DNA from: Amphritea atlantica
GTDB lineage: Bacteria > Pseudomonadota > Gammaproteobacteria > Pseudomonadales > Balneatricaceae
Direction: 5' to 3'
Assembly: GCA_024397875.1 (NCBI GenBank)
Contig: CP073345.1
Location: forward strand, 62,001 to 126,000
Length of the DNA stretch: 64,000 nt
The notes under the pieces were generated by a model. The model did not search any database. It was not told the origin of the DNA and saw only the letters and a list, made by a program, of their open reading frames with translations. Numbering within the stretch: the stretch's first letter is position 1; every line of letters starts with the position of its first letter. Position numbers and translations under genes: made by a program. Positions 29,824 to 39,667 of this stretch are shown piece after piece.

Positions 29824-30944
29824 ACAGCCTCCTGTGGTTTCTTTTTATTCAATACCGGATTGGCATACATCTGCTGCAGAATCGTTGCCGCAGACTCCGG
29901 CAATCCGTCCGTGCGGGCAGCAAACAGTGCTTTCTGCTCATCACTGATGTTATCCACATCGACACCCGCCGCCAATAAATTGGAAGGGTGCAGATAATAG
30001 CTCTCGATAATCTGCCGATCGATCTCAGCTGCCAACTCTTCCGGAGTGTTCTTATCGGTAATCACGTCACCAAACGCAACATGTACATGACCTTTGTTAC
30101 CGGTAATCCCGGTCACAATGCTGTCGATATCTTCAAACTGGGATTTCTCGTACTTAACCCCCTGAGACTTGGAATCAAGCTCAAGAGCCTTCGCCCGGTC
30201 GCAGGGGTCATACTCATAGGAGATCGAAACGGGGACAATTTTCACCCGCTCCAGAAATTCAGAAAAGCTGCGCTGTTTCCGATGCGTCATATAAAACATT
30301 TTCAGAATCGCCGGATCAGTAAAATCATTACCGTCTTTTGCCCGCCCTTCCCGCTGAGCAATCCAGACGCTCGCCTCATCCTGCACCAGAGAGTGGTCGA
30401 TATAGGCAGACAACTGACCCAGCGCGGTGAGAACCTCACGCCCTTTAGCCGAGCGGTTAACAATAAAACTCTTATTCAGACGCATCAGATCAGACACGTA
30501 CGGCTTGCGCAGCAGATTATCGCCTATGGCGATGCGCAATGTATCAAAACCGTTTTGATACAGCGCCCAGTTAACAAATGCCGGATCCATGGCAATATCA
30601 CGGTGATTTGAAACAAACAGATACGCCTCATCCTGTTCAAGATTTTCAATACCACTGCAGGATAGACGGGTAGTGGTACGCCCGATCATCTTAGTCATAT
30701 AGCCGGCAATCAGCGTCTGAAACTGCTGAACGGTTTCGATCTCGCCGGTTTTTTGTGCCAGAAAAATACGCACGGCAGGCTTCAGCAACCAGCCAAACAC
30801 CGATGCCATCCGGGGAAACTGATAGCGGGTCAGGACTGAGATCAGTTCATCATCATGGATCAGCCGGTTCAGAGCATCACTTACCTCGCTATCATGGTAG
30901 GGGCGGATATTCTGAAATGGATCATTGATAGAGCTGGCTGCCAT
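29820..30944 (-). CDS. PlsC-like acyltransferase domain protein
   Basis: 374 residues with a glycerolipid acyltransferase-like core: [19 protein letters not shown] (NH...D block), [20 protein letters not shown] and EGRAKDGND. Longer than PlsC and without the FPxGTR motif in standard form. Substrate unknown. The N-terminus ([20 protein letters not shown]) resembles a conserved family of gammaproteobacterial proteins annotated only as acyltransferase. Stop overlaps the moaC start by 4 nt. Confidence 0.75.
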   Translation of the reverse strand: MAASSINDPFQNIRPYHDSEVSDALNRLIHDDELISVLTRYQFPRMASVFGWLLKPAVRIFLAQKTGEIETVQQFQTLIAGYMTKMIGRTTTRLSCSGIENLEQDEAYLFVSNHRDIAMDPAFVNWALYQNGFDTLRIAIGDNLLRKPYVSDLMRLNKSFIVNRSAKGREVLTALGQLSAYIDHSLVQDEASVWIAQREGRAKDGNDFTDPAILKMFYMTHRKQRSFSEFLERVKIVPVSISYEYDPCDRAKALELDSKSQGVKYEKSQFEDIDSIVTGITGNKGHVHVAFGDVITDKNTPEELAAEIDRQIIESYYLHPSNLLAAGVDVDNISDEQKALFAARTDGLPESAATILQQMYANPVLNKKKPQEAV

Positions 30945-31045
30945 TCTGCCTCCTGAGGCACTGCGAATAATTAGGCCGGTATTTTACAGGGAGACAGGAA
31001 TAATTTCAGCGCACATTATCAATTCTTTAGATTAATCCGCTCAGA

Positions 31046-32059
31046 TCAACCTCCGGTCATGTTCATAAACCGGACAATCTGCGGCGTTTCATCATCAAGA
31101 TCAAAATGATGCTGTTCCGGTTTCAGATCCATTGCCTGAATCAGATGCTGTTTCAGCAGCTCAATATCGCCGGGATGCTCACGGATAACCCGACGCAGAT
31201 CCATGGAATGTTCATTTCCAAGGCAGAGCAACAAACGCCCCTCCACAGTCATCCGAACCCGGTTACATTCACTACAGAAGTTATGGCTGTGGGGAGAGAT
31301 GAAGCCTATCAGGCTGTCACTATCAGACATCCGATAATAGCGCGATGGCCCGCCGGTTTTCTCGCTGCAGTCGATCAGGGGATACTCAGCCGTGATCATC
31401 TCCAGTAACTCATCGCTGGAACAATACACTTCAGCCCGGTCATGCTCGGTGATCGCGCCCAGCGGCATCTCCTCTATAAAGGTGATATCCACTCCCTTAT
31501 TACGGGCAAAGGCGATAAGGTCGAGCACCTCATCATCATTACGGCCCTTCAGCACAACCGCATTCAGCTTAATCCGCTTGAAGCCTGCGTCGATCGCGGC
31601 ATCGATCCCCGCTAACACCTGTTCAAGACGCCCGGTACGGGTCAAGCGTTTAAATTTATCCGCCTGCAAACTATCGAGGCTGATATTCAGACGGTCAACG
31701 CCCAGTCGTTTGAGATCAGCAGCCATACCAACTAGCTGAGAGCCATTAGTGGTAATCAGCAGTTCTGCCGGCAACTGTCCCAGCTGTTCCACCAGCGTGA
31801 GAATCCCCCGTCGTACCAGTGGCTCACCGCCGGTCAGACGGATCTTATTAACCCCCAGCTCGACGAACGCCCGGGCCACCAGAAACAGCTCTTCCAGTGA
31901 TAAAACCTCGCTGCGGGGCAGAAACTGCATCTCCTCTGCCATACAGTAGACACAACGAAAATCACACCGGTCCGTGACAGATAGACGGACATATTCAACC
32001 CTTCGGCCAAAGCGATCGACCAGTTGAGTGGTGACGTTGTTGCTCTGATTTATCTGCAT
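31046..32059 (-). CDS. moaA: MoaA, GTP 3',8-cyclase
   Basis: Radical SAM enzyme for the first step of molybdenum cofactor synthesis. N-terminal cluster motif CDFRCVYC, C-terminal cluster FCSECNRVR with later LLCLGNE, and the C-terminal Gly-Gly (NMTGG) needed for activity. 337 residues. Confidence 0.96.
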   Translation of the reverse strand: MQINQSNNVTTQLVDRFGRRVEYVRLSVTDRCDFRCVYCMAEEMQFLPRSEVLSLEELFLVARAFVELGVNKIRLTGGEPLVRRGILTLVEQLGQLPAELLITTNGSQLVGMAADLKRLGVDRLNISLDSLQADKFKRLTRTGRLEQVLAGIDAAIDAGFKRIKLNAVVLKGRNDDEVLDLIAFARNKGVDITFIEEMPLGAITEHDRAEVYCSSDELLEMITAEYPLIDCSEKTGGPSRYYRMSDSDSLIGFISPHSHNFCSECNRVRMTVEGRLLLCLGNEHSMDLRRVIREHPGDIELLKQHLIQAMDLKPEQHHFDLDDETPQIVRFMNMTGG

Positions 32060-32150
32060 ACCCGGCTAGTATCTCTTGCTCATTTAGGTAAAAATATACC
32101 TGATTATTTTAGTCAGTTATTCAACTAATTGTTAGGTGAGTTTTCAAACA

Positions 32151-32522
32151 ATGTACATGCTTCTAAAGCACTCCCACATCAGCTTTGCCGCACTGAGCAT
32201 CCTCTTTTTCACTCTTCGGGGTTACTGGATGCTCTCAACACCGGAAATGTTAAAACGACGCTGGGTCAGAATTGCACCACATGTTATCGATACCCTCTTA
32301 CTGGTAAGCGCCATAGCTCTCACCATTACCGTCAACCAATATCCTCTTACTCATAGCTGGCTGACGGCAAAACTGATCGCACTGGTGGCTTATATTGTCC
32401 TAGGTACCATCGCCCTGAAACGGGGAAAAACCAGAAAGACCCGCACCCTCGCATTTGTTTTAGCGCTGGCCTGTGTGGCTTATATCGTCTGGGTGGCCCT
32501 GCACCACACCCCGCTACCCTGA
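32151..32522 (+). CDS. SirB2-family integral membrane protein
   Basis: 123 residues, with four predicted membrane helices (HISFAALSILFFTLRGYWML; VIDTLLLVSAIALTITV; LIALVAYIVLGTIAL; LAFVLALACVAYIVWVAL). This matches the SirB family, whose molecular role is unknown despite its naming after invasion gene regulation. ATG 32151 is chosen because AGGTGAG at 32134-32140 lies 10 nt upstream. It converges with the next gene with only 6 nt between stops and no terminator. Confidence 0.8.
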   Translation: MYMLLKHSHISFAALSILFFTLRGYWMLSTPEMLKRRWVRIAPHVIDTLLLVSAIALTITVNQYPLTHSWLTAKLIALVAYIVLGTIALKRGKTRKTRTLAFVLALACVAYIVWVALHHTPLP

Positions 32523-32528
32523 TATCAG

Positions 32529-33461
32529 TTAAGCGGTGATATCATCGATCTTCTCCTTCTGGTACTGCTCACGAATCATCGCCACCAGCTGACTCCGCCA
32601 GGGCAACTGACGGATACCAAAATGATTCAGTAATTTAGTGCAGACCAGTACCGAAGAGGCCGGGCGTTCAGCATCGCTGCCTAACTCGGAGGAGCTGATC
32701 GGTATCAGCTTCTCCACTTTAAGCTTTTCATACTGACCTGCAGCGGCCAGCACCGCTTCAGTAAAACCGTAACGCGTGGTGATCTCTGCACAGCAGTAAT
32801 GATAGGTACCCCAGTTTTCTGCTCCATTATGTAGCTGTTTCAGAATAGCAACGATTACCCGGGCAATATCACTGGCGGAGGTCGGGCACCCCCGGCGATC
32901 ATCCGCAGCAAAGATCTCCTCCTCCTGACGCGCCTGGAGAAGTGCACGACGCATAAAATTATCGCCAATAGTACTGAATACCCAGCTGACCCGGAGAATC
33001 AGATGCTGCGGTAATGCAGCACGCAACACCTCTTCGCCCTGCCATTTACTATCACCATACAAACCCAGCGGACGTGCCTGATCATCCTCTTTATAGCCAC
33101 TCTCATAGTGGCCATCAAAGACATAGTCAGATGACAGGTGTATCAGCGGAATAGCGAGTTCGCCACAGGCCATCGCCAGATTTTTTACGGCATCCCTGTT
33201 CAGCGCATAGCAACGTTCAGCCTGCGCTTCAGCCTGATCAACCGCGTTAAACCCGGTAGTATTGATGACATAATCCGGCAGATGCTCATCCAGTTGTTTC
33301 TGGACCTGCTCGCGACTACTGATGTCCAGTTTCGCATCCGTAAAAGCAACGACAGAAAAAAAAGGATCATTCTGTGTCGCCTGATTTAAAAAATAACCTA
33401 TCTGGCCATCAACGCCGGTAATTAAAATTTTCGCCGGAGTGGTCAGAAAATCCTGAGTCAT
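32529..33461 (-). CDS. RmlD-like NAD(P)-dependent sugar reductase
   Basis: 310-residue extended SDR of the dTDP-4-dehydrorhamnose reductase family: nucleotide-binding ITGVDGQIGYFL, LSSDYVFDGHY, catalytic YGDSKWQGE (YxxxK) and RVSWVF. No rml/rfb genes are adjacent, so a role in rhamnose synthesis is not supported by context; it may act on another nucleotide sugar. Confidence 0.8.
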   Translation of the reverse strand: MTQDFLTTPAKILITGVDGQIGYFLNQATQNDPFFSVVAFTDAKLDISSREQVQKQLDEHLPDYVINTTGFNAVDQAEAQAERCYALNRDAVKNLAMACGELAIPLIHLSSDYVFDGHYESGYKEDDQARPLGLYGDSKWQGEEVLRAALPQHLILRVSWVFSTIGDNFMRRALLQARQEEEIFAADDRRGCPTSASDIARVIVAILKQLHNGAENWGTYHYCCAEITTRYGFTEAVLAAAGQYEKLKVEKLIPISSSELGSDAERPASSVLVCTKLLNHFGIRQLPWRSQLVAMIREQYQKEKIDDITA

Positions 33462-33680
33462 TACGTTATAGCTCCACCAGTTTCGCTTTCAAATCAACGA
33501 TACCATATCAAAACGGCAGCGAAACCAAAAAAGCGTTCGGGCTGATAAAAGTTTTCGCCAAAACATCCGCACAGCGGTAATGGTTTCAGATATCCATATA
33601 AACAGGCAGAATAGGCCTCCGGATAAACAATCCTTCTGCGCTATAGTTCGCGCATTCTTTTGCAAGACGAGGCCCTTCTT

Positions 33681-34337
33681 ATGGCTTTAGAGATAAGCTC
33701 TCATAAAAGCGAAAAACCTGCTGGACGGATTCGCCAGCGCAACGAACAAGTAATTCTGGCAGCGGCGGTGCAGGAATTTGCCGCCTGTGGATATAAAGGC
33801 GCCAGCATGCGGCAGATTGCCAGCCGCGCCGATCTGCCAAAAGCCAACATTCACTACTATTTCAAGAATAAACTGGGGCTCTATTTCGCGGTACTCAGTG
33901 ATATTATTGATCTGTGGGACAGCACCCTGAGCAACCTGAAAGCCGAGGATGATGCTGTTGAAAGCCTGACCCGGTATCTGCGGAAAAAAATCGAATTTTC
34001 CCGCGATCATCCTCTGGCATCACGTATTTTTGCCAGCGAGATTATCAGCGGCGGCCCTAACCTGGGCAACTATTTCACCGAAGGCTATGAAGAGTGGTTC
34101 AGATCCCGGACGGCCGTCTTCGAGCAATGGCAGCAACTGGGTAAGCTTGATACCGCTATAGCGCCGAGTCATCTTATTTTTTTACTCTGGTCCAGCACAC
34201 AGCACTATGCAGATTTTGCACTACAAGTGTCTTCCGCACTGGGAAAGGACTCTTTGGAAAACAGCGATTATGAGCAGGCGATTGGAACACTGACACACAT
34301 TATCCTCAAAGGCTGTGGTATCACACAGAAAGCGTAA
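33681..34337 (+). CDS. TetR-family regulator, RutR-like
   Basis: 218 residues. N-terminal HTH (CGYKGASMRQIASRADLPKA, then NIHYYFKNKLGLYFAVL) and a C-terminal domain with HPLASRIFASEIISGG, which resembles RutR, the uracil/thymine-responsive regulator of E. coli. ATG 33681 has AGG 8 nt upstream; a TTG at 33660 is less likely. Palindromes close to the published RutR consensus TTGACCANNTGGTCAA stand before the two downstream transcription units, so it probably controls the nucleoside transporter locus. No such site was seen before its own gene. Confidence 0.8.
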   Translation: MALEISSHKSEKPAGRIRQRNEQVILAAAVQEFAACGYKGASMRQIASRADLPKANIHYYFKNKLGLYFAVLSDIIDLWDSTLSNLKAEDDAVESLTRYLRKKIEFSRDHPLASRIFASEIISGGPNLGNYFTEGYEEWFRSRTAVFEQWQQLGKLDTAIAPSHLIFLLWSSTQHYADFALQVSSALGKDSLENSDYEQAIGTLTHIILKGCGITQKA

Positions 34338-34637
34338 TCCGGCTGAGCGACTCACCATGCCAGTGAGTAGTTTCAGTCTATTACTGCCTCGCTAAAGCAC
34401 AATAACTGTGCAGTCATGAACGTATAGGGTGCGTTGTTCAGGCCGCTCCTTCAGAAGCCGATCAAGATTCGGCTCATATGGACATACAGCCCAGCCTGAT
34501 TCCGGCGAAAAAGGCACGCCTGAGCAATGTTGACCAACTGGCCAGTTTTTTGCTTCTCTTTTTGGATATATACAAGACTCAACTATTTTGTTTCAGTATA
34601 GTTTTCCCTTAGCTCCATTATCGGCGAGGTAGCCAGC
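34338..34637. other. 300-bp gap between the tetR gene and the ABC operon
   Basis: No reading frame of interest. It holds the operator at 34530-34545 and, nearer the GTG start, an AT-rich stretch with TATAGT that could be a -10 box. No -35 of good quality was found. The Shine-Dalgarno GAGG lies 8 nt before GTG 34638. Confidence 0.6.
34530..34545. promoter_or_regulatory. RutR-like operator upstream of the ABC operon
   Basis: TTGACCAACTGGCCAG: near-palindrome matching TTGACCANNTGGTCAA at 12 of 14 fixed positions. Followed by TTTTTTGC, and a similar T-rich tail follows the sites at 38386 and 38424. Confidence 0.65.
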
Positions 34638-36185
34638 GTGAAGCAGAACTCACCACCACCGCGATTAACCCTGCGCGGGATCACCAAACAATACCCCGGT
34701 TGTCTGGCTAATGATGATGTTCATCTGGATATTCAGTCCGCTGAGATTCACGCCCTGCTGGGCGAAAATGGCGCGGGGAAAAGCACCCTGATGAAAGTGA
34801 TCTACGGGCTGGTAAAACCTGATAGCGGAGAGGTGCTGTGGGATGGACTGCCCCTCGAAGTAAAAGACCCGGCCCATGCCCGCAAGATGGGAATCGGCAT
34901 GGTGTTTCAGCACTTTTCACTGTTTGAAACCCTGACCGTCACTGAAAATATCGCCCTGGCGCTGGGTGACGATGCCGGTGAACTGACCGCGCTGGCAGAC
35001 AAGATCCGTAGCGTGTCAGAAAAGTACGGTATGGCAATTAACCCTGACCGGGAGATTCATACCCTGTCCGTGGGCGAACGACAGCGGGTTGAGATCGTCC
35101 GCTGCCTGGTGCAGGAGATCAAACTACTGATTCTTGATGAGCCCACCTCTGTATTAACGCCACAGGAGGTAGAGGCTCTGTTCATCACCCTGCGGCAACT
35201 GGCCGATGAAGGCTGCTCAATCCTGTTTATCAGCCACAAACTGAATGAAGTCAAAGCCTTGTGCCACAAAGCCACCGTGTTGCGCGCGGGAAGAGTATCC
35301 GGCGAGTGTATTCCCGCTGAAGAGAGCGCCACCAGCATGGCAAAGCTGATGGTCGGAGATGACACACCGGTCAGCACCACCTACCCCAAAAAACTGGGCA
35401 ATACACCGCTACTGAGCATCACTGACCTGAACCGGCATAGCCCCGACCCGTTCGGGGTCCATCTGAAACACATCAACCTGACGGTTAACGCCGGAGAGAT
35501 CGTCGGCATCGCTGGTGTCGCCGGCAATGGTCAGGAGGAGCTGCTGGCCAGCCTGAGCGGAGAACACCTCTGCCCTGACGGCAAAACCATTACTTTTGCT
35601 GAAGACGAAGTCGCTAACCTGCCTCCCGATCAGCGCCGACAGTGGGGCCTGGCTTTTGTCCCCGAAGAGCGGCTTGGCCGGGGCGCGGTGCCCGGAATGA
35701 GCCTGACGGAAAATGCCCTGCTTACCGGCTTTCTGACCGGACTGGTCAGCAAAGGACTGGTCGCCTGGCACAAAGCGGAGCGCTTTGCCGATGCGATTAT
35801 CGATCAGTATAAGGTTAAAACCGCAGGCCACCATGCGCAGGCCGACAGCCTTTCCGGAGGCAACCTGCAGAAATTTATTATCGGCCGGGAGATCATGCAA
35901 AACCCGAAAATCCTGATCGCTGCCCACCCCACCTGGGGTGTCGATATCGGGGCCGCCACCGCAATTCACAAAGCGCTGATTACCCTGCGTGATCAGGGGG
36001 CGGCGATTCTGGTCGTTTCGGAGGATATCGACGAGCTGTTCCTGATCTCCGACCGAATCGGCGCAATCTGTGATGGCGCACTCTCGCCGATTAAACCCAC
36101 CCCCGAATCCTCGATACAGGAGCTGGGACGGATGATGGCCGGTGACTTTAACCGCTCGGTCAATGACGGAAGCACAGCCCTATGA
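34638..36185 (+). CDS. Nucleoside-type ABC transporter, ATP-binding subunit
   Basis: 515 residues with two ABC modules. First: Walker A GENGAGKSTLM, signature LSVGERQRVE, Walker B LLILDEPTSVL. Second: degenerate Walker A GVAGNGQEELL and signature LSGGNLQKF, followed by a Walker B-like stretch ILIAAHPTWGVDIGA, the pattern of sugar/nucleoside (BMP-type, YufO/NupO-like) importers. GTG start. The stop overlaps the next gene by 4 nt (ATGA). Confidence 0.92.
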   Translation: MKQNSPPPRLTLRGITKQYPGCLANDDVHLDIQSAEIHALLGENGAGKSTLMKVIYGLVKPDSGEVLWDGLPLEVKDPAHARKMGIGMVFQHFSLFETLTVTENIALALGDDAGELTALADKIRSVSEKYGMAINPDREIHTLSVGERQRVEIVRCLVQEIKLLILDEPTSVLTPQEVEALFITLRQLADEGCSILFISHKLNEVKALCHKATVLRAGRVSGECIPAEESATSMAKLMVGDDTPVSTTYPKKLGNTPLLSITDLNRHSPDPFGVHLKHINLTVNAGEIVGIAGVAGNGQEELLASLSGEHLCPDGKTITFAEDEVANLPPDQRRQWGLAFVPEERLGRGAVPGMSLTENALLTGFLTGLVSKGLVAWHKAERFADAIIDQYKVKTAGHHAQADSLSGGNLQKFIIGREIMQNPKILIAAHPTWGVDIGAATAIHKALITLRDQGAAILVVSEDIDELFLISDRIGAICDGALSPIKPTPESSIQELGRMMAGDFNRSVNDGSTAL

Positions 36186-37291
36186 TTAAACTTGAACCCC
36201 GTGGTGAGCGCTCCGCCACAATGGCATATCTGTCTCCGGTATTAGCCGCGTTATTAACAATGCTGACCGGTCTGATACTGTTTACTCTGCTGGGTATTGA
36301 CCCGGTCGAAGCATTGATCACTATTCTTTATGTCCCGATCTCTGATACTCACGGCATTACAGAGCTCTGTGTAAAAACCACCCCTATTTTACTCTGCGCC
36401 ATCGGCCTGTCGGTGGTATTCAAGGCCAAGATCTGGAATATAGGCGCCGAAGGACAGCTGCTGATGGGTGGATTGTTTGGCAGCTATATAGCCTTGCAAC
36501 TGATCGAAACAGAGGGATTCTGGGTATTACCTGCAGTGCTGATCTCCGGTGTCGTGGGCGGGATGTTCTGGTCTGGCATTGCCGCCATACTCAAAGTTCG
36601 CTTTAACACCAATGAGATCCTCACCACCATCATGATGAACTATATCGCCCTGAACATTCTGCTCTGGGCGGTTCATGGTCCTCTGAAGGACCCGGAAGGT
36701 TTCAACTTCCCGGAATCGGCACTCTTTGGTGATTCGGCTCTGTTACCGGTTTTGATCGAGGGTACCCGGGTGAACTTTGGTATGGCGCTGGCGCTGCTGG
36801 CGGTCGTCGCCGTCTGGGTATTGATGAGCCGCAGTTTTTACGGTTTCCAGATCAAAGTGATGGGTATGGACGCCGGGGCCGCACGACTGTCGGGCTTTAA
36901 GGATAAACGACTGATCTGTTTTGCCCTGTTGCTGAGTGGCGGATTAGCCGGGCTGGCAGGCGTTGGCGAAGTGACCGGGCCAATTGGTCAGTTGATTCCG
37001 CAGATCTCCCCCGGATATGGTTACGCCGCGATTATTGTGGCATTTCTCGGTCGTCTCCATCCGGTAGGGATTCTACTGGCAAGCCTGCTGATGGCGCTGC
37101 TGTATATGGGGGGGGAGATGGCGCAGATCAGCCTGGGGCTGCCGCTGGCTCTGACCGGACTGTTCCAGGGAATGCTGCTGTTTTACCTGCTCGCCTGTGA
37201 TGTCCTGATCACCTTCCGTATCCGCCTCAAACCGGGAAAGGTCATCTCCCGCTCACCTGTGCCGCCATTAGCGTCTGAGACGCAAGGATAA
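36182..37291 (+). CDS. Nucleoside-type ABC transporter, permease 1
   Basis: 369 residues, with about ten membrane helices. Contains the family segment IWNIGAEGQLLMGGLFGSYI and FNTNEILTTIMMNYIA. It resembles NupP/YufP-type permeases that pair with BMP-family binding proteins. Overlaps the ATPase gene by 4 nt; the second permease starts 3 nt after its stop. Confidence 0.92.
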   Translation: MIKLEPRGERSATMAYLSPVLAALLTMLTGLILFTLLGIDPVEALITILYVPISDTHGITELCVKTTPILLCAIGLSVVFKAKIWNIGAEGQLLMGGLFGSYIALQLIETEGFWVLPAVLISGVVGGMFWSGIAAILKVRFNTNEILTTIMMNYIALNILLWAVHGPLKDPEGFNFPESALFGDSALLPVLIEGTRVNFGMALALLAVVAVWVLMSRSFYGFQIKVMGMDAGAARLSGFKDKRLICFALLLSGGLAGLAGVGEVTGPIGQLIPQISPGYGYAAIIVAFLGRLHPVGILLASLLMALLYMGGEMAQISLGLPLALTGLFQGMLLFYLLACDVLITFRIRLKPGKVISRSPVPPLASETQG

Positions 37292-37294
37292 ACC

Positions 37295-38221
37295 ATGGAT
37301 ATTGATCTGATTACCAATATACTCTACGCCATGATCCGCACCGGAACACCGCTCCTTATTGTCGCGCTGGGAGAGCTGGTGTGTGAAAAAAGCGGGGTGC
37401 TAAACCTCGGCCAGGAGGGAATGATGCTGATGGGCGCGGTGGTCGGCTTTATCGTCACCCTGCTCTCCGGCAGCCTGCTGTTAGGCTTCCTGCTGGCGAT
37501 GGTCGCCGGGGTTCTGATGTCGCTCATTTTTGGTCTGATCACCATGGAGCTCAGTGCCAACCAGGTTGCTACCGGGCTGGCGCTGACCATCTTTGGCACC
37601 GGGTTGTCTGCATTTGTCGGCAGTGATTTCGTCGGCAAACCGATTGCAGGCCTGGATCCTGTGTTTATTCCGGTACTCACGGATCTGCCGATCATCGGCC
37701 GAATGCTGTTTGGTCAGGATCTGATCGTCTATCTATCCTTTGTGCTGTTTGGCGCCGTTTACTGGTTTATCAACTACTCGCGCCCGGGACTGATTCTTAA
37801 GGCCGTGGGAGAAAACCCTCACGCGGCCAACGCGATCGGACTGCCGGTTTTCAAGACCCGTTATCTGGCAATTATCTTTGGCGGTGCCATGGCAGGACTG
37901 GCCGGAGGTTACCTGTCGCTGGCATATACCCCTCTATGGGCTGAAAATATGTCCGCGGGACGCGGCTGGATTGCCCTTGCTCTGGTGGTATTTGCCAGTT
38001 GGAAAGCTGAGCGCGTCCTGCTGGGTGCCTGGCTGTTTGGCCTGGCCAGTATCTTACACCTGGTATTTCAGGGACTTGGCTTTTCGGTTTCACCAAACCT
38101 GCTGGCGATACTGCCCTATTTAGCTACAGTGGTGGTACTGGTGCTTCTTTCGAGTAATCAGACCCGCAGCCGCCTGGTGGCTCCGATCTCGCTGGGCAAT
38201 CCATTCCATGCCAGAGGCTGA
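37295..38221 (+). CDS. Nucleoside-type ABC transporter, permease 2
   Basis: 308 residues, eight to ten membrane helices, with the paired-permease signature LNLGQEGMMLMGAVVGF and the ANQVATGLALTIFGTGLSAF segment. NupQ/YufQ-like. Last gene of the first transcription unit of the locus. Confidence 0.92.
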   Translation: MDIDLITNILYAMIRTGTPLLIVALGELVCEKSGVLNLGQEGMMLMGAVVGFIVTLLSGSLLLGFLLAMVAGVLMSLIFGLITMELSANQVATGLALTIFGTGLSAFVGSDFVGKPIAGLDPVFIPVLTDLPIIGRMLFGQDLIVYLSFVLFGAVYWFINYSRPGLILKAVGENPHAANAIGLPVFKTRYLAIIFGGAMAGLAGGYLSLAYTPLWAENMSAGRGWIALALVVFASWKAERVLLGAWLFGLASILHLVFQGLGFSVSPNLLAILPYLATVVVLVLLSSNQTRSRLVAPISLGNPFHARG

Positions 38222-38385
38222 CGAGCGAAGTTTAACTGCACGGGCTCTGGTGAGCTGTATGAAAGCAATCACCACGCAAATGCACCAGAACAGGACTGAT
38301 TTACCAATCAAGGAAGCGCACCCGGGGAGTACCACAACAGACCCGTGTCTGCTTACATCAGGGATCACAGTGGCATAACCAAAAC

Positions 38386-38401
38386 ATGACTAATTGGTCA
38401 G
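38386..38401. promoter_or_regulatory. RutR-like operator 1 upstream of the BMP gene
   Basis: ATGACTAATTGGTCAG, near-palindromic, followed by AATTTTGC. Centre-to-centre distance to the next site is 38 bp. Confidence 0.6.
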
Positions 38402-38423
38402 AATTTTGCTTAAACAATAACAA

Positions 38424-38439
38424 CTGACCATAGGGTCAA
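38424..38439. promoter_or_regulatory. RutR-like operator 2 upstream of the BMP gene
   Basis: CTGACCATAGGGTCAA, followed by TTTTTTAGCC; same half-sites as the other two operators. Confidence 0.6.
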
Positions 38440-38483
38440 TTTTTTAGCCTATCAAAACACATGATGCAACAGGAGAAGGACGC

Positions 38484-39575
38484 ATGAAACGTCGTCAATT
38501 TAACAAGCTGGTTACCGGTCTTGCTGCCGGTATGTGCATCTCTGCACTCACCACTCTTTCAGTTCAGGCCGCTGATCCCCTCAAAGTTGGTTTTGTCTAT
38601 GTAGGCCCTGTCGGTGACCATGGCTGGTCATATCAACACGATCAGGGACGTCAATCCGTTGAAGCGGAATTTGGCGATAAAGTACAGACAACCTATGTGG
38701 AAAACGTCGCCGAGGGTGCTGACGCCCAGCGGGTCATCTACAACCTGGCAAAAACCGGCCACGATCTGATTTTCACCACCTCGTTTGGTTTTATGAACCC
38801 AACGCTGAAGGTCGCCAAACAGTTCCCCAATGTTGTATTTGAGCATGCCACCGGCTACAAGATGGCGAAAAACCTGGGCACCTATATCTCCACGACCTTT
38901 GAAGGGCGCTATGTTGCCGGTTATGTCGCCTCACAGGTGACTAAAAGCAACAAAATCGGTTATATCGCATCCTTCCCTATCCCTGAGGTTATCCGCGATA
39001 TTAACGCAGTGCAGCTGGCTCTGAACAAGTACAACCCGGAAGCGGAACTCAAAGTGATCTGGGTTAACAGTTGGTTTGATCCGGGCAAAGAAGCGGATGC
39101 CGCCAATGCCATGATGGATCAGGGTGTCGACGTTATCCTGCAACATACCGACAGCCCGGCGGCGATGCAGGCAGCTGAGCGACGTGGTGCCTATGCCGTG
39201 GGTCAGGCATCCGATATGTCATCTTTCGGTCCGAACGCCCATCTGCTATCGGTTGTTGATGAATGGGGTCCCCACTATATCAATACAGTTAAAGCGGTAA
39301 TGGATGGCAGCTGGACAGCCAAAGCCAATGTCGAGGGTATGAAAGAGGGTGCTATTGTCATTCCCGACTTCAATGAGAGCATACCTGCCGATGTTGTCGC
39401 CCACGCGAAAGAGCTGATCGCCGGCATCAAAGACGGCAGCATCTACCCGTTTGCCGGACCGATCAAAAACAAAGCCGGTGAGCTGGTTGTAGCTAAGGGT
39501 GAACGCCTGAATTACGACGCTCTGGAAAAGATGAACTGGTACGTTGAAGGGATCGTTTCTGATATTCCCAAGTAA
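38484..39575 (+). CDS. BMP-family nucleoside-binding periplasmic protein
   Basis: 363 residues of the basic membrane protein/PnrA family: VGFVYVGPVGDHGWSYQHDQ, TTSFGFMNPTLKVAKQFPNV, ASQVTKSNKIGYIASFP, DVILQHTDSPAAMQAA. The signal peptide begins MKRRQFNKLV, close to a Tat motif, and ends VQA; no lipobox is present, so the mature protein should be soluble. In this family the ligands are purine or pyrimidine nucleosides (established); the exact ligand is unknown. It has its own upstream operator pair, suggesting separate transcription from the membrane subunits. Confidence 0.9.
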   Translation: MKRRQFNKLVTGLAAGMCISALTTLSVQAADPLKVGFVYVGPVGDHGWSYQHDQGRQSVEAEFGDKVQTTYVENVAEGADAQRVIYNLAKTGHDLIFTTSFGFMNPTLKVAKQFPNVVFEHATGYKMAKNLGTYISTTFEGRYVAGYVASQVTKSNKIGYIASFPIPEVIRDINAVQLALNKYNPEAELKVIWVNSWFDPGKEADAANAMMDQGVDVILQHTDSPAAMQAAERRGAYAVGQASDMSSFGPNAHLLSVVDEWGPHYINTVKAVMDGSWTAKANVEGMKEGAIVIPDFNESIPADVVAHAKELIAGIKDGSIYPFAGPIKNKAGELVVAKGERLNYDALEKMNWYVEGIVSDIPK

Positions 39576-39667
39576 GGCTCATCGGATTATTGAATAGTGA
39601 CAGACAAACGACTCGCCGCTGTCTCCGATAGCGGCAAATCGTTTTCCAATAAGAGTTCAGCAGCATT

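Noticed and set aside
32529..33461. Rhamnose biosynthesis role (rfbD/rmlD)
   Set aside because: The partner genes rmlA, rmlB and rmlC are absent around it.
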